Source: Xylaria sp. FL1777
Taxonomy: Eukaryota > Ascomycota > Sordariomycetes > Xylariales > Xylariaceae
Assembly: GCA_022578965.1 (NCBI GenBank)
Contig: MU400880.1
Span: forward strand, 1 to 28,255
DNA: 28,255 nucleotides
Direction: 5' to 3'
Positions 1 to 11,159 of the stretch are shown here, one piece after another (within the stretch, counting starts at the first letter, position 1; every line of letters starts with the position of its first letter). The notes beneath the pieces are model-generated. The model was not told where the DNA came from. It did not search any database and was given only the letters and a program-made list of their open reading frames with translations. The position numbers and the translations under genes are program-made.

Positions 1-306
1 TAGTTTTACTTTTGTTTTAAAGCTTGTTTTTTATTGTTTTTAATACTATTTTTAACATATTTTTTATTCCATTTTTTTTATTTTAAAAATGACGTCATTA
101 GTACTTAGTCCGGACTAATTTAGTACTAATACTAACTAGTATTTTTTTCTTTGAACTAATACTAAATTAGTACGGACTAATACTAATTAGTCCGGACTAA
201 TTTAGTACTAATACTAATTTAGTACTTGAAAATCTGGACTAATACTAAGACTAATTTAGTTTAGACTAAATTAGTCCTTATACTAAGTACTAAAATAACA
301 ACCCTG
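1..306. mobile_element. hAT-like DNA transposon, one end (rest lies left of window)
   Basis: The segment ends in ...AACAACCCTG at 306. Read inward on the minus strand this is CAGGGTTGTTATTTTAGTAC, which matches the terminus starting at 28153 with one G/A difference over about 42 bases, and resembles both ends of the complete copy at 25766-26870. CAGGG-type termini and crowded subterminal repeats are typical of the hAT superfamily. From about 90 to 290 the sequence is packed with ACTAAT/ATTAGT repeats. It also has two copies of the 14-bp palindrome TTAGTCCGGACTAA (105-118 and 187-200). The element runs off the left edge, so its own target duplication cannot be tested; the 8 bases after it are CTTATAGC. 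No transposase remnant is visible here. Confidence 0.6.
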
Positions 307-1758
307 CTTATAGCTATATAATTATTGTACTTAAATTAACTAATAACTAAAACTTTACTACTAAAGCTATATATTATATTATAGTTAACTTCTGTTTTAT
401 GTTAATTAAATAACAAACTATTAAACTAAACTATTTATTATTACTATTAAATAATATATGTTTTAGCTGCTATATATTAAAACATCTTTTGTTATTATTA
501 GCTAAAATGAACTATTATTATACTTTTTATGTTTAGTTTATAAAATAAGTAACTATAAAGTAAAAAGAACACTAATAATAACTAAAATATAAGCATAATT
601 AATTAGTTAGGTTAAAAAATAAACAGGACAATTTATGTAACAAGACCTTGTTTTTACTTAAGTAAATATATAATGTATGCTAAAAATAGCTGCTTTATTA
701 GCAGTACAAAATATAAGAAAATAGCCTAAGTTTAAGTAGTTTATTATGCTATATATATATTTCTAAGTTTTTTGCTATAACTGCAATAAATAGCAATATT
801 TTATAACATATAACTAGTATTAATTAGTATAAGTTTAGTTTTTTTAAGTTAATAAATAAGTTATAAGTTATTATAAAAAACCTTATAATATTTAAGTTTT
901 AATTTTAGATTTGTTTTCCTTTTAAATCTATATGTTATTTTAGCTATTTATTAATTTAATTATAGTAGCATATATATTATAAAAGTAAAATATTTAATAA
1001 TTATTATTAGCTATGTTTTTTAAATAAAGAAATTATTTAAATTTTTATAAAATAATAGAATTGATTTTTTTTATAATAAAATTAATGTTTTTTATAGTAA
1101 GCAATACTTGTTTTACTTTTTATAGTAACATATTATTTAATATATAATTAGTTTTATTTGTTTTTATATTATTAAAACGCATATTTAAATAAAGCTGCTT
1201 TATAGCATTTTAAGATAGTTTTGCAAAACATTTATAAAAGGGCCATTTTTTTTTAGTATATTAAGTACATTTAATGGTTAGTTTAACGCTATAAACGTTT
1301 TTGTTTAAAGCATTTTAAGCATAAGCTTTTTTAAAGTAAATAACTTTATTTGTTTTTAAATGTTATAATTAGCGTTTGTTATTTTAATGCTATTTTTAAT
1401 TATAATATAGCTATTTTATAGATATTTGCTTTTATAAGCAATAGTAAACATAAATAAATCTTTTTTATTATGTGTTTATAAAACTAGTTTTTAGTCCGTA
1501 AAAAATAATAAAGATTTTAGTAGTATTAAAATTATAACATTAAAAAATTAATTCTTTATTAATTTTACTTTATTAGTAAGTATTATATAGTATAAATAAT
1601 AAATCAAATAGCTAATATATATAAGATTCTTTAAATAAATAAAAAGATCTTTTGCTTTTATAGTAATAACTAGCATATATATATTGTATTTAGGATTAAT
1701 AATCTATTAAATAAGAAATAATGCAGCTAAAAAATTTGCTATGTTTTTTTATTATTTT
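307..1758. other. AT-rich, gene-free stretch
   Basis: No reading frame, RNA gene or repeat boundary could be supported here. The sequence is almost entirely A/T with isolated GC/CG steps and dense TAA/TAG in all frames, which is what heavily mutated repeat DNA looks like once the source is beyond recognition. Confidence 0.5.
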
Positions 1759-1892
1759 AGGTGCCTTAGACTAGAAATATAAAACAGCGGGCTGCGCTTA
1801 CTGCAAGCTATAATTTACCCCTTTTAAAGGCCCGTGCAAATGTATTTATAAGTTCAAGGCTTGCGTTTTATGTATTTTAGTCTAAGGCACCC
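1759..1892. mobile_element. Short inverted-repeat element (MITE-like), about 134 bp
   Basis: The left end reads (A)GGTGCCTTAGACTAGAAATA and the reverse complement of the right end reads GGGTGCCTTAGACTAAAATA, so the termini form an inverted repeat of roughly 25 bp with a few differences. The interior is noticeably richer in G+C than its surroundings (for example AGCGGGCTGCGC near 1786-1797 and AAAGGCCCGTGC near 1826-1837). It has no coding capacity, which fits a non-autonomous DNA transposon. A related copy lies at 23429-23546. I see no convincing target duplication, so superfamily assignment is left open. Confidence 0.55.
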
Positions 1893-3301
1893 TTGTTAAT
1901 TTTTGAGCTAAGGTTTACTTTGCATACGTATGTATATTATTTATACTTATAGATTATTTGCTAATAAAACCTAAAAAAAACAATTATAATATTACTTAAA
2001 GCTTTTTATAGTAATGCTTATACTTAGCGCTAACTTTATAATTAAAATATTTTATTATGTTATAGTATTTTAAGCTTAAACAATTAAAAGTTAAGCTTTA
2101 TTTGTTAATTTATTAATTAGTGTTATTTTTTTACTTTACTATAAAACTGCAGACTTTTAACAATTTTAGCTTTAGCTTAGTTAATAGTTGCTTTTTAAAA
2201 AAACTAATAGCTTTAAAACTTTTAAAATTTATTAAAAAACTTAACAAACTAAATAAACTAGCTAATAATGTAGTATTAAAGCATTTACTTAATAACTATA
2301 TTTAGTATTTTATGCAGCATATTTTGCTGCAATTAAAACATAACTAACAGCATATATTAAAATATAATTTTATATAAGCTATTATTAATGCTATTTTAAA
2401 TTATTGTTAACTTAACAAATTATATAAGCTTAAGCTTAAAGCTAAGCAAGTTAAGTTAATTTAGCGTATAATATTTTGTTATAATAACATTATATTAGTA
2501 GTTTAAACTAGTTATAAAAAAAGCATTATATTATAAACTGTTTTAGTTATTATATAAAGTATAATAACTTTATAGTTATGCTTATTAAAACAATTAAAAT
2601 ATAATTAGTTTAATTTAATTGTTTAGATTTTTAATACTTGTTTATTATTAATAATAAATAATATAACAAAAGTTAGTTAGTATTATATAAATAGTTATAA
2701 AAATATATTTTTACTGTTTAATAAAATAATGTTATATAAGCTAAATTAGCTTTAAAACGCTTTATATATATTATTTTTAAGCTTAAGCAGGCTATTTAAA
2801 AACACTTTATTAACTTGCTTTATAACCTTTTGTTTAACTAAAAAATTGCGTTTATAGCTATTAATAAGCTTTATATAGTTTATTAATAAAGAGATTTCTA
2901 AATTATATACCTTAATATATATTATATAAAAGCGTTAGTTCTATAAAATATACTATAGTTTAACTATACTACTATATTAAGCTTAAACGCTTAAAAGTTT
3001 ATATTGCTTAAAGCTAGATTTTAATAGTAAAGTACTTGTTTAAAAAAACTGCAATTTGTTTATGCTTTAATTAATTAGCTTAATATATTTTTTGTTATTT
3101 ATTCTATAAAAAAAAGTACTATTATAAAAAATTACCAGCAATTAAGTTTTTTAATTAGTAAAACATAATGCAATATAGCATACTTAATTCTTAAAACTAT
3201 TGTTTTTATAAATAGCAAAAAAAAGCTTATTATTACGCACTATTTCTTAATAATATAGCTTTAAAAGTTAAAGTTTATTTTAACTAAAGTAAAGCGTTAT
3301 G
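1893..3301 (+). other. AT-rich stretch with a short open run; no firm gene
   Basis: The only open run is 61 codons at 2120-2305 (starting MLFFYFTIKL). It is in the same plus-strand frame as the relic called from 3302, but between 2306 and 3301 that frame holds about one stop per ten codons, which is not clearly better than background. The run could be the 5' part of that relic or chance. No ribosomal, tRNA or promoter signal was seen. Confidence 0.25.
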
Positions 3302-4743
3302 TTTAAAAATATAATATAAATATACGTTTTAATAACTAATAGTAGTTATATAATAAGTTTATAAAGCTAGACTTTTTTTATTAAATTATGCTTGTTACTA
3401 TAGCTTTTAAAATAAAAATAAATATTTATAACATAACGCATATTATTTAGTTTAGCTTTGTTACTTTTAAAAACCTTTTAAACTTATTATAAAGGTTTAA
3501 TTAAGCTATTTAAAATAATATAACATAAAAAATAGCATTTTTTTTTGCTCTTTACTAGTATTTTAATTTATTAAAAGCACAAAAAGTTAAGCTTTTTAAA
3601 CTAAAGCGTAAAAAAAAGCTACTAAAAAATAATTAAAGTAATTTATGCTTTATAATAAATATAAATAATAGCACATTAAAAAGCTTAATGTTTAAGTATA
3701 TATAATTTATGCTATTAAACTATTAATTAATTATAATTAATAAGCTTAAAAATAAAAATAGTTTAATAATTAATTTTAAACTAAAATAGTTTAAGCTAAT
3801 TAAGCTTGCTAAGTAAACTAAAGCCAAACTAAAGTTTAAAAACAAGCTATAAGCTGTTTAGCTAAATATATATAAGTTTATAAATATAAAATGCTTTAAA
3901 AAGTATACTTTATAGTTTTTATAGCAGCTAAATAATAAAAATATTAAAAAGCAAAAAAATATATAATAAAAAGTATACTATAACTTATGTTATTATAACT
4001 TTAGCTAACTACTAAAATTACTGCTAAAAATACGCTAGTAGTTTATACTTTAAAAAAAAACTATTTTTTAGTTTTTATAGCAAAAGCTTTAAAAATTCTA
4101 CGTAAAATACTTTATAAACTTATATTAACACTTAAACTTTACTATTAATAGTATAGCAAAATATTTTATGCTAAAAAAAGTTTAATAGTATATTACTGCT
4201 ATATTTAATAAAGTAATTAATATAAATATTATGTTTTTTTTAGTTTATAATACTATAAAAATATTTAAATAAAATAAATAAAAAAAATATAACTACGTTT
4301 TATATGCTAAGCTTTTTATAATATATTAGCATGCTTTTAATAAGCATGTTAAACATTTTGCAAACAAAGCATAAATTAAAAATGCTACTAAAAATATACT
4401 TTGTTTAACTCTAAAATTAATACTAAAAATATAAACAAAGCAGCAGTTAAATATTTATTAAACGCTTAATATATAGTTAAACTAGTTAGCTTTATGCTTA
4501 GCAGTAGTTATAACTTCTGTTTTGTTGTTTTTAATAAAACTAACTATAGTTGCATTATTTTTAAATGCTTTTTTTATATACATAAATATATTGCTAGCTA
4601 TAAATTTACTAATATAATTTAAACTACTAAAGCACAATAAAAAATTGCTAGCAAATAGTAGTTTTAAAAGGCTAAAAAAAAGCAAAAAAAGTAAAACATA
4701 TATAATATTCTGCGCTAATCTATATTTAGCTATAATTCTTTAG
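3302..4743 (+). pseudogene. Unassigned single-gene relic, RIP-degraded
   Basis: Plus-strand reading gives long runs with few stops. The frame at 3422-3600 includes the stretch RILFSLALLLLKTF. After an A8 run at 3610-3617 the readable frame shifts by one base, then stays open with scattered TAA/TAG to a final TAG at 4741-4743. Fully open blocks occur at 4201-4260, 4501-4560 and 4621-4740. The C-terminal part is Lys-rich (FKRLKKSKKSK near 4660-4705). Nearly all in-frame stops are TAA or TAG, as expected from decayed Gln codons. I do not recognise the family. The open run on the minus strand at 4482-4685 is antisense to this relic and is not a gene. It ends about 360 bp left of the LTR element and points towards it. 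Confidence 0.35.
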
Positions 4744-5098
4744 TTTTTTTTTTTCTTTTTTTGCTTTTTTATAATTAAAAATATATAGCCGCTATTTTTT
4801 ATTACTTTTAATAAATAGTTTATTTTCATTAACTAAACTTAGTATATTTTGCTATATTAAAACTTTAGTTAATTAAACAACCTTAGTATTAAACTTATTA
4901 ATTTTAATATTAGTAAATTATTGCTTTTTTTCTGTTAATAAATCTAGCACATTAAAAAAATTATATAACGTAGTATAGCTATTAATATATTTTTTAATAT
5001 TGCTATTAATATATATTTTTTAAGTATATTTAATAATATTTTAATTAATAAAAAAAAAAATATACTGCTTATTTTAATATATTTAAAAAAATTGTTTT

Positions 5099-5102
5099 AT
5101 AC
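5099..5102. other. Target site duplication, left copy (ATAC)
   Basis: ATAC here and at 20084-20087 directly flank the outer ends of the two LTRs; with the following T it can be read as 5-bp ATACT on both sides. Short, AT-rich duplications can arise by chance, but position and symmetry fit an integrase-made duplication. Confidence 0.5.
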
Positions 5103-5406
5103 TAAAATGAAGCAGTGCGATTGCGCAAGATCTACTATACTACTTCAATTGCAAGGAGATAAGTCATAACTTATGTATTTAAACAATTAGGCCATGTATG
5201 AATTGGAGAATTAAACGATTAATTGAAAGGCTATCTAATAATACAAAAAAAGCAACCGTAGCTAATTTCCATTTTGTTGTGCGTTATTATTAAGTTTATA
5301 CTTTAAAATTTAGCGTAATACTTATATTTTTATTCTTACTATATAACTTAGCTCAAACTTATTTTAACTAGCTAGTTAGCTTATTTAGCCATTTTACTTT
5401 ACTTTA
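5103..5406 (-). repeat. 3' LTR of the giant gypsy element
   Basis: This 304-bp repeat aligns end to end with 19780-20083 with no insertion or deletion. I count 40 differences, all C/T or G/A. At 26 of these sites this copy keeps C or G, and at 14 the other does, so both were hit independently and this one less. Conserved blocks include AAAAAGCAACCGTAGCTAAT (near 5247-5266) and CAATTAGGCC (near 5184-5193). In element orientation this is the 3' LTR, because a polypurine tract lies immediately inside it. It holds no RNA gene that I can recognise. Confidence 0.75.
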
Positions 5407-5419
5407 ATCTTTTTTTATT
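5407..5419 (-). other. Candidate polypurine tract
   Basis: On the minus strand, TAATAAAAAAAGA directly precedes the LTR sequence TAAAGTAAAG. A purine run at this spot is where plus-strand DNA synthesis is primed in LTR retrotransposons. The matching place at the other LTR is not purine-rich, which supports the minus-strand orientation. A-runs are common in this window, so this is supporting rather than independent evidence. Confidence 0.4.
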
Positions 5420-5446
5420 AAAATACGGCTGCTTTTAGTTTATTTT

Positions 5447-8202
5447 AATACTTATGATTATATAGTTTTTTATTTTTATTAGCGTTTTTTGAACAGAGTT
5501 AATATTATTTTCCTTTGCTTATTTAGTTCTATAAGTTTTTTTTTATTTTTTTTGCTACGTTTAAAAGTAGCTTAAGCTTTAGCGCTTATAAAGGCATTAT
5601 AGCTTTATTAAAACTAGTTTTAGCTTTTTTACGTATTTAAATATATAAGCAAAAGTTTTTAGAAGTACTTAGCGTTTTTTTTATAAGAGTGCTTATAAGA
5701 AATCTGTACTTTTTTTCTTTTGAACTATTAAGCTTAGCTAGGTTTTATACTTAGTTTATTATATTTAAAAAAAAGAATATCTATAAAAGTTTCTGTAGCA
5801 AAATAACTTCGTACTGCTAAAACATCTTTATATTGCTTATAATGTGATTTTTTTAGTATAATTGTTAGTTCTTTTTGCTAGGAACTTTTTTTGTGCTTTA
5901 AAGTAAAAAGCATTAAAAGAATAAAACAATTAACTTTTAGTTTTCTTTTTGGCGTTTTTTTTTTACTTTATGTATTTTTAGCGCTTAATAGTAAAGAAGC
6001 TAATTTATTAAATCTAAAAAAAGTTACTTTTAGTTTTTTTAAGAAATAATAAAGCTTAGCGTTTATTAAAGGCAATAAACGCAGATTTTCTTGCAATTTA
6101 AAGCTAAAGTACTTTTTAAAGTTTACTTTTAAAAATTAAATAAGCTGTTTATAACTTTTTTAATTATTAATACTTTTTTTTAAATATTAGCTCGTTAAGT
6201 TATAAAATATATAATATAAATATAAAGCTTTAATAAACTTATATATATAATTATTACGCTAGCAAAAGCAAGAAAGTATAAAATAGCTTAATATAACCTT
6301 TATATTAAAGTGCTTTATTGTTTAATACTTTTGTAATTTTTAGAAAACTTGTTTGTTATTTTTATTAGTAGCATGTTTAAAGTTTAAAATATATGCTACT
6401 TTTAAAACAGTATTAATAAAAATAATAATCTAATAATTGTTTAAGCAATATTTTATTATAAAATATTTTATCTAGAGAATTATAGCAATTATTACAGCTT
6501 ATTTTATGTTTTGCTAGTTTATAAGAAAATCTTTTATAAACTAGCTATACTTAAGTTTAATACTTATTTTTAAAGCTTTAGCTTTTTTATTTATATATAG
6601 CTAAAGCAACACGTTTAATAAAGCTTTTATTTTATGTTTATTTAGCTATTTTTTAATGTTTAGCTTTATAAAAATATTTGTAATATAAACAGCTTTAATT
6701 CTTTATTTTGTAGTGTTTATTTTATAAAGGTTTTTATAGCAGCTATAAATAGCAAGCTTTCTTTAGTGATTTAAATACTTTTGTTTATATTAGTAGGTTT
6801 TTTTAGTAGCTGTTTGTTGTTCTAAAAAGAAAATTTCTAGCTACTGCTTTTTATTATTTTTATATATTGTTTTTAAAACTTTACTTAATAAAAAACAATA
6901 AGCTAGCTTTTATTTATTGTAAAGCTTTAGTTTATTAAAATGTTTTATATTATTATTTTTTTAATAATTATTTAAAGCTTTTTTTAATAGCAGTTTTTTT
7001 AAGAATTTTATAAATAATAACTACTAAATATTTAGTTTTTATACTGCAGGTTTTTATTTTTTATGTAGTTTTAGCTTTATTGCTAAAACTATTAGATTTT
7101 TTATAAACATAACGTTAGATTTATTAAAGCAGAAATCGTTATTTTTGCAGTGTTTTTTAATCTTAAATAAGTATTATATTAATATTATAAGATTTTTTAT
7201 AGCTATAAATCTTAATATTTAGTTTGTAGCTTATAAAAATGCCTTTAAATATTTAGTTTTTAGTTTAAGCATATAAAATAGCGTTTTATTTGTGTTTACT
7301 AAGCGGTTTTATATAGCAAAGTATGCTATAAAAGCTTTTCTTTAAAAATTAAGCGCTTTTTTATTAAGCAATAAGTTAAAAGTATAAAGAACTTTTATTA
7401 AGATTATATATAATATAAACTACTAATATTTTAACGCTTTTTTATTATAATACCTTTTGTGTATTAAATATATTGCTTTTTTTTATATTTATTAAATTAA
7501 GTTTAAAGATAAGTTTTATTAGGTTTTGCTATTTTTAAAAAACACATAACTAAAGTGCTTTTTTAATACTACTTCTTTTTTTTTTTTTAAGTCTTTAAAA
7601 AACAAACTTCTTATAAAAGTTACTTCTTTTTATATAAAATAAAACTCCAAAACGGACTTTAAAAAAACATTAATTAAAAAAAGCAGTATGTTTTTTAGCT
7701 AAACATTTTCTGCATTTAGTTCTTTAATTTACAAAAAAAGCTAGCAAGCTAAATATTTTTTATACTTTAAATTTTTAATAATTACTAGCTTTTTTTTAAG
7801 GCTGTTTTTAAAAAGCTATTAGTTCTTAAAGAAAAACTCTTTATAATTAGCAGTTAAGTCTATATATATATGCTTATTTTTTTTTCTTTTTGTTTTCTTT
7901 TTAAAGTTTGCTATTTTTTGTGCTAATTGCTTATATGCTTTAGTATTAAGTGTTAGCCCTGCAAAACTTTTAAAAAGGAATGCTTTTATCTTTAGTTAAT
8001 TTGCAGTACTAATAACTTCTTTAAAAATAAAAAATATAATAATTAGAAGTATATATATATAGTAAAAGCAATTCTTAATAATATTTAAGCGTATATATAT
8101 TTTTGCTATATTTTGCAATCTAATAAAAAATGCAAGCAAGTTAAAAATTTTAATATAAGTTAAAAATACAAAAGCAAATAATATAAAAAGTATAAAGTAC
8201 AA
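5447..8202 (-). pseudogene. Large unassigned ORF relic downstream of pol, about 900 codons in one frame
   Basis: One minus-strand frame stays readable from the ATG-started open run at 8202-7996 down to about 5.45 kb, with no frameshift and many 20-codon blocks holding no or one stop (for example 7081-7140, 7321-7380, 7561-7620, 6361-6420, 6001-6120, 5761-5820). In-frame stops are TAA/TAG. Short segments of the translation: FLFKSFAGLTLN (near 7945-7980), CKNNDFCFNKSNVMF (near 7107-7152), LRLLPLIN (near 6061-6084), LAVRSYFATETFIDILFF (near 5767-5820). The C-terminus is Lys/Gln-rich and probably coiled-coil (5461-5560). It follows integrase and precedes the PPT/3' LTR, the position where some retroelements carry an extra ORF. 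I find no RT, integrase, protease or zinc-knuckle motif and cannot name the family. A DNA-transposon or tyrosine-recombinase gene nested in the element is an alternative. Confidence 0.55.
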
Positions 8203-11099
8203 GTATTAATATTAGTATTGCTTGCTTTATATAATTTAATATTTTTAATTGCTAATTTAAGTTATTATTTTTTAATAATTATAAGATTTTCTAAATATAA
8301 ATGCTAAAAGTATTTATACTAAATATAAAAAGTTAAAACTTATTAAATAAGTAAAATAGCAAAGTTAAGTATAAGTAAAAAGTTTAATAAAGCAAATATA
8401 ATAAAAAAAAAGCTAAAATACGTATTTTTAAACTAGTGCACCTTTTTTTTACAAACTTACTATATTATTTTTAATTTATTAATTAATTATTTTATTGCTA
8501 AAATAGATTATTAATTGCTAAATGCTCTTATAATAATTATTTTTTATATGTTTATGCTAGTATTAATTAAAGAATAAGCAAATAAAGTAGTTTTAGTTAA
8601 CTAAGTAGTTATTTTTTAATTTTTTTTTAATATACTTATAACTTATTTTTTTTAAATATTTATTGCTACTAATAGTAAAATAAGTAACTTAAGCTTTAAT
8701 AAATATAAAAAAAAAGCTTGTTTTTTTTTTTAATCTGTTTTTTTTTAAGTAGTTCTAAAGCTTAAATTTTTTCTGCAATTTTTTTTTTTAGTGCTTAAGT
8801 CTTTAAATTACTTAAATTATGCTTTTATTATAAAGTTTTTATTTTTAAGTAGTATAATTAATGCTTACTTAACTAAGCATTTAAAAAACAATTTTTGCGT
8901 TATTAATAAAGTTTTAAACAATTAAAAAGCATTATAGCAGTTAATTAATATTTAGAAAATTAATACTGCTTAGCTAATAAACAATTGTATTTATAATATT
9001 TAAAAAGTTAAATTTACTAATAAATAGCAAAATATATGTGCTTTTTTTTTTTTTAAATCTTGTTTTTTTTATTTAGCTAACTTTTTTTGTTTTATATAAC
9101 TAAGCATTAAGCTATTTGCAGATCAAAATTCTTAATAATAACGTTAGTAGCAAGTATGTTTAATAAAAAGTTAGTTATAATTTTTTTTATATATGCTATA
9201 TAAATTAATATATTTAAGCTAGCTTTAGCTAAATAAAAAAGCAAAAGCATTTAAAATTTTATTTATTATATATAAAAGCAACTAAAAGCGGTTTTTAAAG
9301 CAAATATATATATTAGATTTTTTATAACTTTTGTTAACTTATAGCTATGTTTATATAGCTGTTTAAAATATAAAATGCTGTACTTTGTAAGTATTATAAA
9401 CAATTATTAATAATAGCTAAAAATAAAAAGTATATAAAGCTTTATTTTTTTTTTTTTTGCTGCACTATTTTAAAATAAAAGTTTAGTACGTATACTAACT
9501 ATATATTTATTATTTAGTTATAAAACTGTTTATTTTATAAGTTTAAAGGCAATATAGCTAAATATTTTAAAGCTAATATAATAATTATAGTAATTAAAAA
9601 AGATCTTATGTTTAAAAACTCTAAAAAACAAATAGTTTTAACTAAAAATACTTTTGTTTGCTTAACTAAAAAAAGAACTAAATTAAAACGTAAGTTAAAG
9701 CATTTTTTTTAGGCTAATTTTATTGCTTAGCTTATTAAAAGTAATATTAATAAGTAATAATTTAATATTACTTAAAAGATTAACATAACGCCTAAATGTT
9801 TAAAGAAATAACTAAAAAAATAAATTAAATAAGTTACATAAAGTAAAATAAAATAAAAAAATTAAACAATTTGTTTATATAGCAATGTTTTTTTTAATAT
9901 AATTTATAATTATTCTTTTTTATTGCATAGCTTATAAATTTCTTTTTAAGCGTAATAAATAAAAAAAGAATAATTATTATATAAAAAGTTAAGTTGCAAC
10001 ATTTATAAAAGCAAATATATAAAACTTCTGCAACAAAAAAATTAAAAATATATAAAATAAAAATTATTAATACTAAATTGTTAAATCTTCTTTTGTTTTT
10101 TTTTTAGTTTTTATTTTTTTAGCTTTATATAATTAAATAATCTTGCTTAATTTTCTGTAGTAAAGTTTTATTTTTATTAAGCTTGCTTTAAACTTTGTTT
10201 AAACGTTTGCTGTTTTATTAAATGCTTATTATTGCTTAATAGTAGCTTTAAGTTATTGCTAGTAATTTAAATGTATAAAATATAAACTAATAACTTTTTA
10301 AGGTATAATAATAGTGTTTTTTGCTTTTTAGTAGTTTTAAAGTTTTTATTAAGTATTAAATAGTTTGAACTAAAAGCAAAAAAAGCTGTTTAGTTTTAAA
10401 TAAAAGTAACAAGGCAATTAAAAGTAAAAAAACTTATACGTAAGCGTTAGTGCAATAAAATAAACTTAAGTAGTTAAAACTAATAAGCAGTTTTTACTTC
10501 TGTTTTTTTTGTTTTTATGTATTTTTAAAAAAAAGCAATAATAATTTATACTAAAACTAAGCTGCTTAGCTATTTAAAAAACGTTAAAATAAAATAAAGA
10601 CTTATATTTTTAGCGTAATAATAAAAAAGGTACTAATAAACTAGTTGCTATAAAACTAACAAATATAAAACTAATAAAAAAAAAGCTATAAAAAACACGC
10701 TTAGTTTTAAGCAAAGAAAAATGGTTTTATGCATTATGATTTAATTATATAAATTTATATAATTAGTAAAAATAAAAAATAAAACAATTAGTAAAAAAAC
10801 AAAAAGTAAAGAAAAAAAAATCTATTGCTTTAGCTTTTATTAGTTATTATTTTTTAAAGCGCTTTATAGTATAATAGCTAAAAAAATAAAGTAAGCTATT
10901 ATATTTTTTAGCACTTAGAATATTTAAAGCGCTAAAGGTTATACTGCAGCTTTTATAAACTTAAAGAGCTTTTATAACTTATTATATTTTTTTTATTTCT
11001 TGTAGCTTAACTATTATAGCTTTAATTGTTAAAAGCTTTATTGTTTTAGTTTAGTTTTTAATAAATAGCTGCAATACTAGTAGTTTATATATTAAAGTT
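8203..11099. other. Poorly readable interior of the LTR element
   Basis: No frame stays open convincingly over this interval. Low stop density continues in the upstream ORF's frame at 8281-8400, so that ORF may begin somewhat further up than 8202. A short plus-strand open run starts with ATG at 9609 (about 33 codons, Lys-rich) inside a locally A-rich patch at 9600-9850, which could mark a small nested insertion in the opposite direction. No LTR, inverted repeat or RNA gene was recognised. Confidence 0.35.
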
Positions 11100-11159
11100 A
11101 AGATTTTTTAGTTTTTAGTACTTTTAGTTATTTTATATAAATTGCTTTAATTTTTCGGA

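Noticed and set aside
301..306. Telomere-like AACCCT
   Set aside because: Occurs once at each transposon end, not as an array; it is part of the hAT-like terminus CAGGGTT.
1759..1892. tRNA D-arm-like GTCTAAGGC, suggesting a SINE
   Set aside because: The motif sits in both ends as an inverted repeat, there is no B-box or cloverleaf, and no 3' tail; an inverted-repeat element explains it better.
4482..4685. Open run of 67 codons on the minus strand
   Set aside because: Antisense to the better-supported plus-strand relic at 3302-4743; the composition is low-complexity Leu/Phe/Ile/Lys with no motif.
5103..5406. Structured RNA gene such as 5S rRNA, because of conserved G+C-containing blocks duplicated at 19.8 kb
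   Set aside because: No match to 5S or other RNA landmarks; target duplications, PPT and gypsy pol inside the pair identify the repeats as LTRs.
6001..6090. LRLLPLIN and following residues as a second reverse transcriptase core
   Set aside because: Superficially like the gypsy LPLI motif, but the following residues do not continue as RT and no catalytic box follows.
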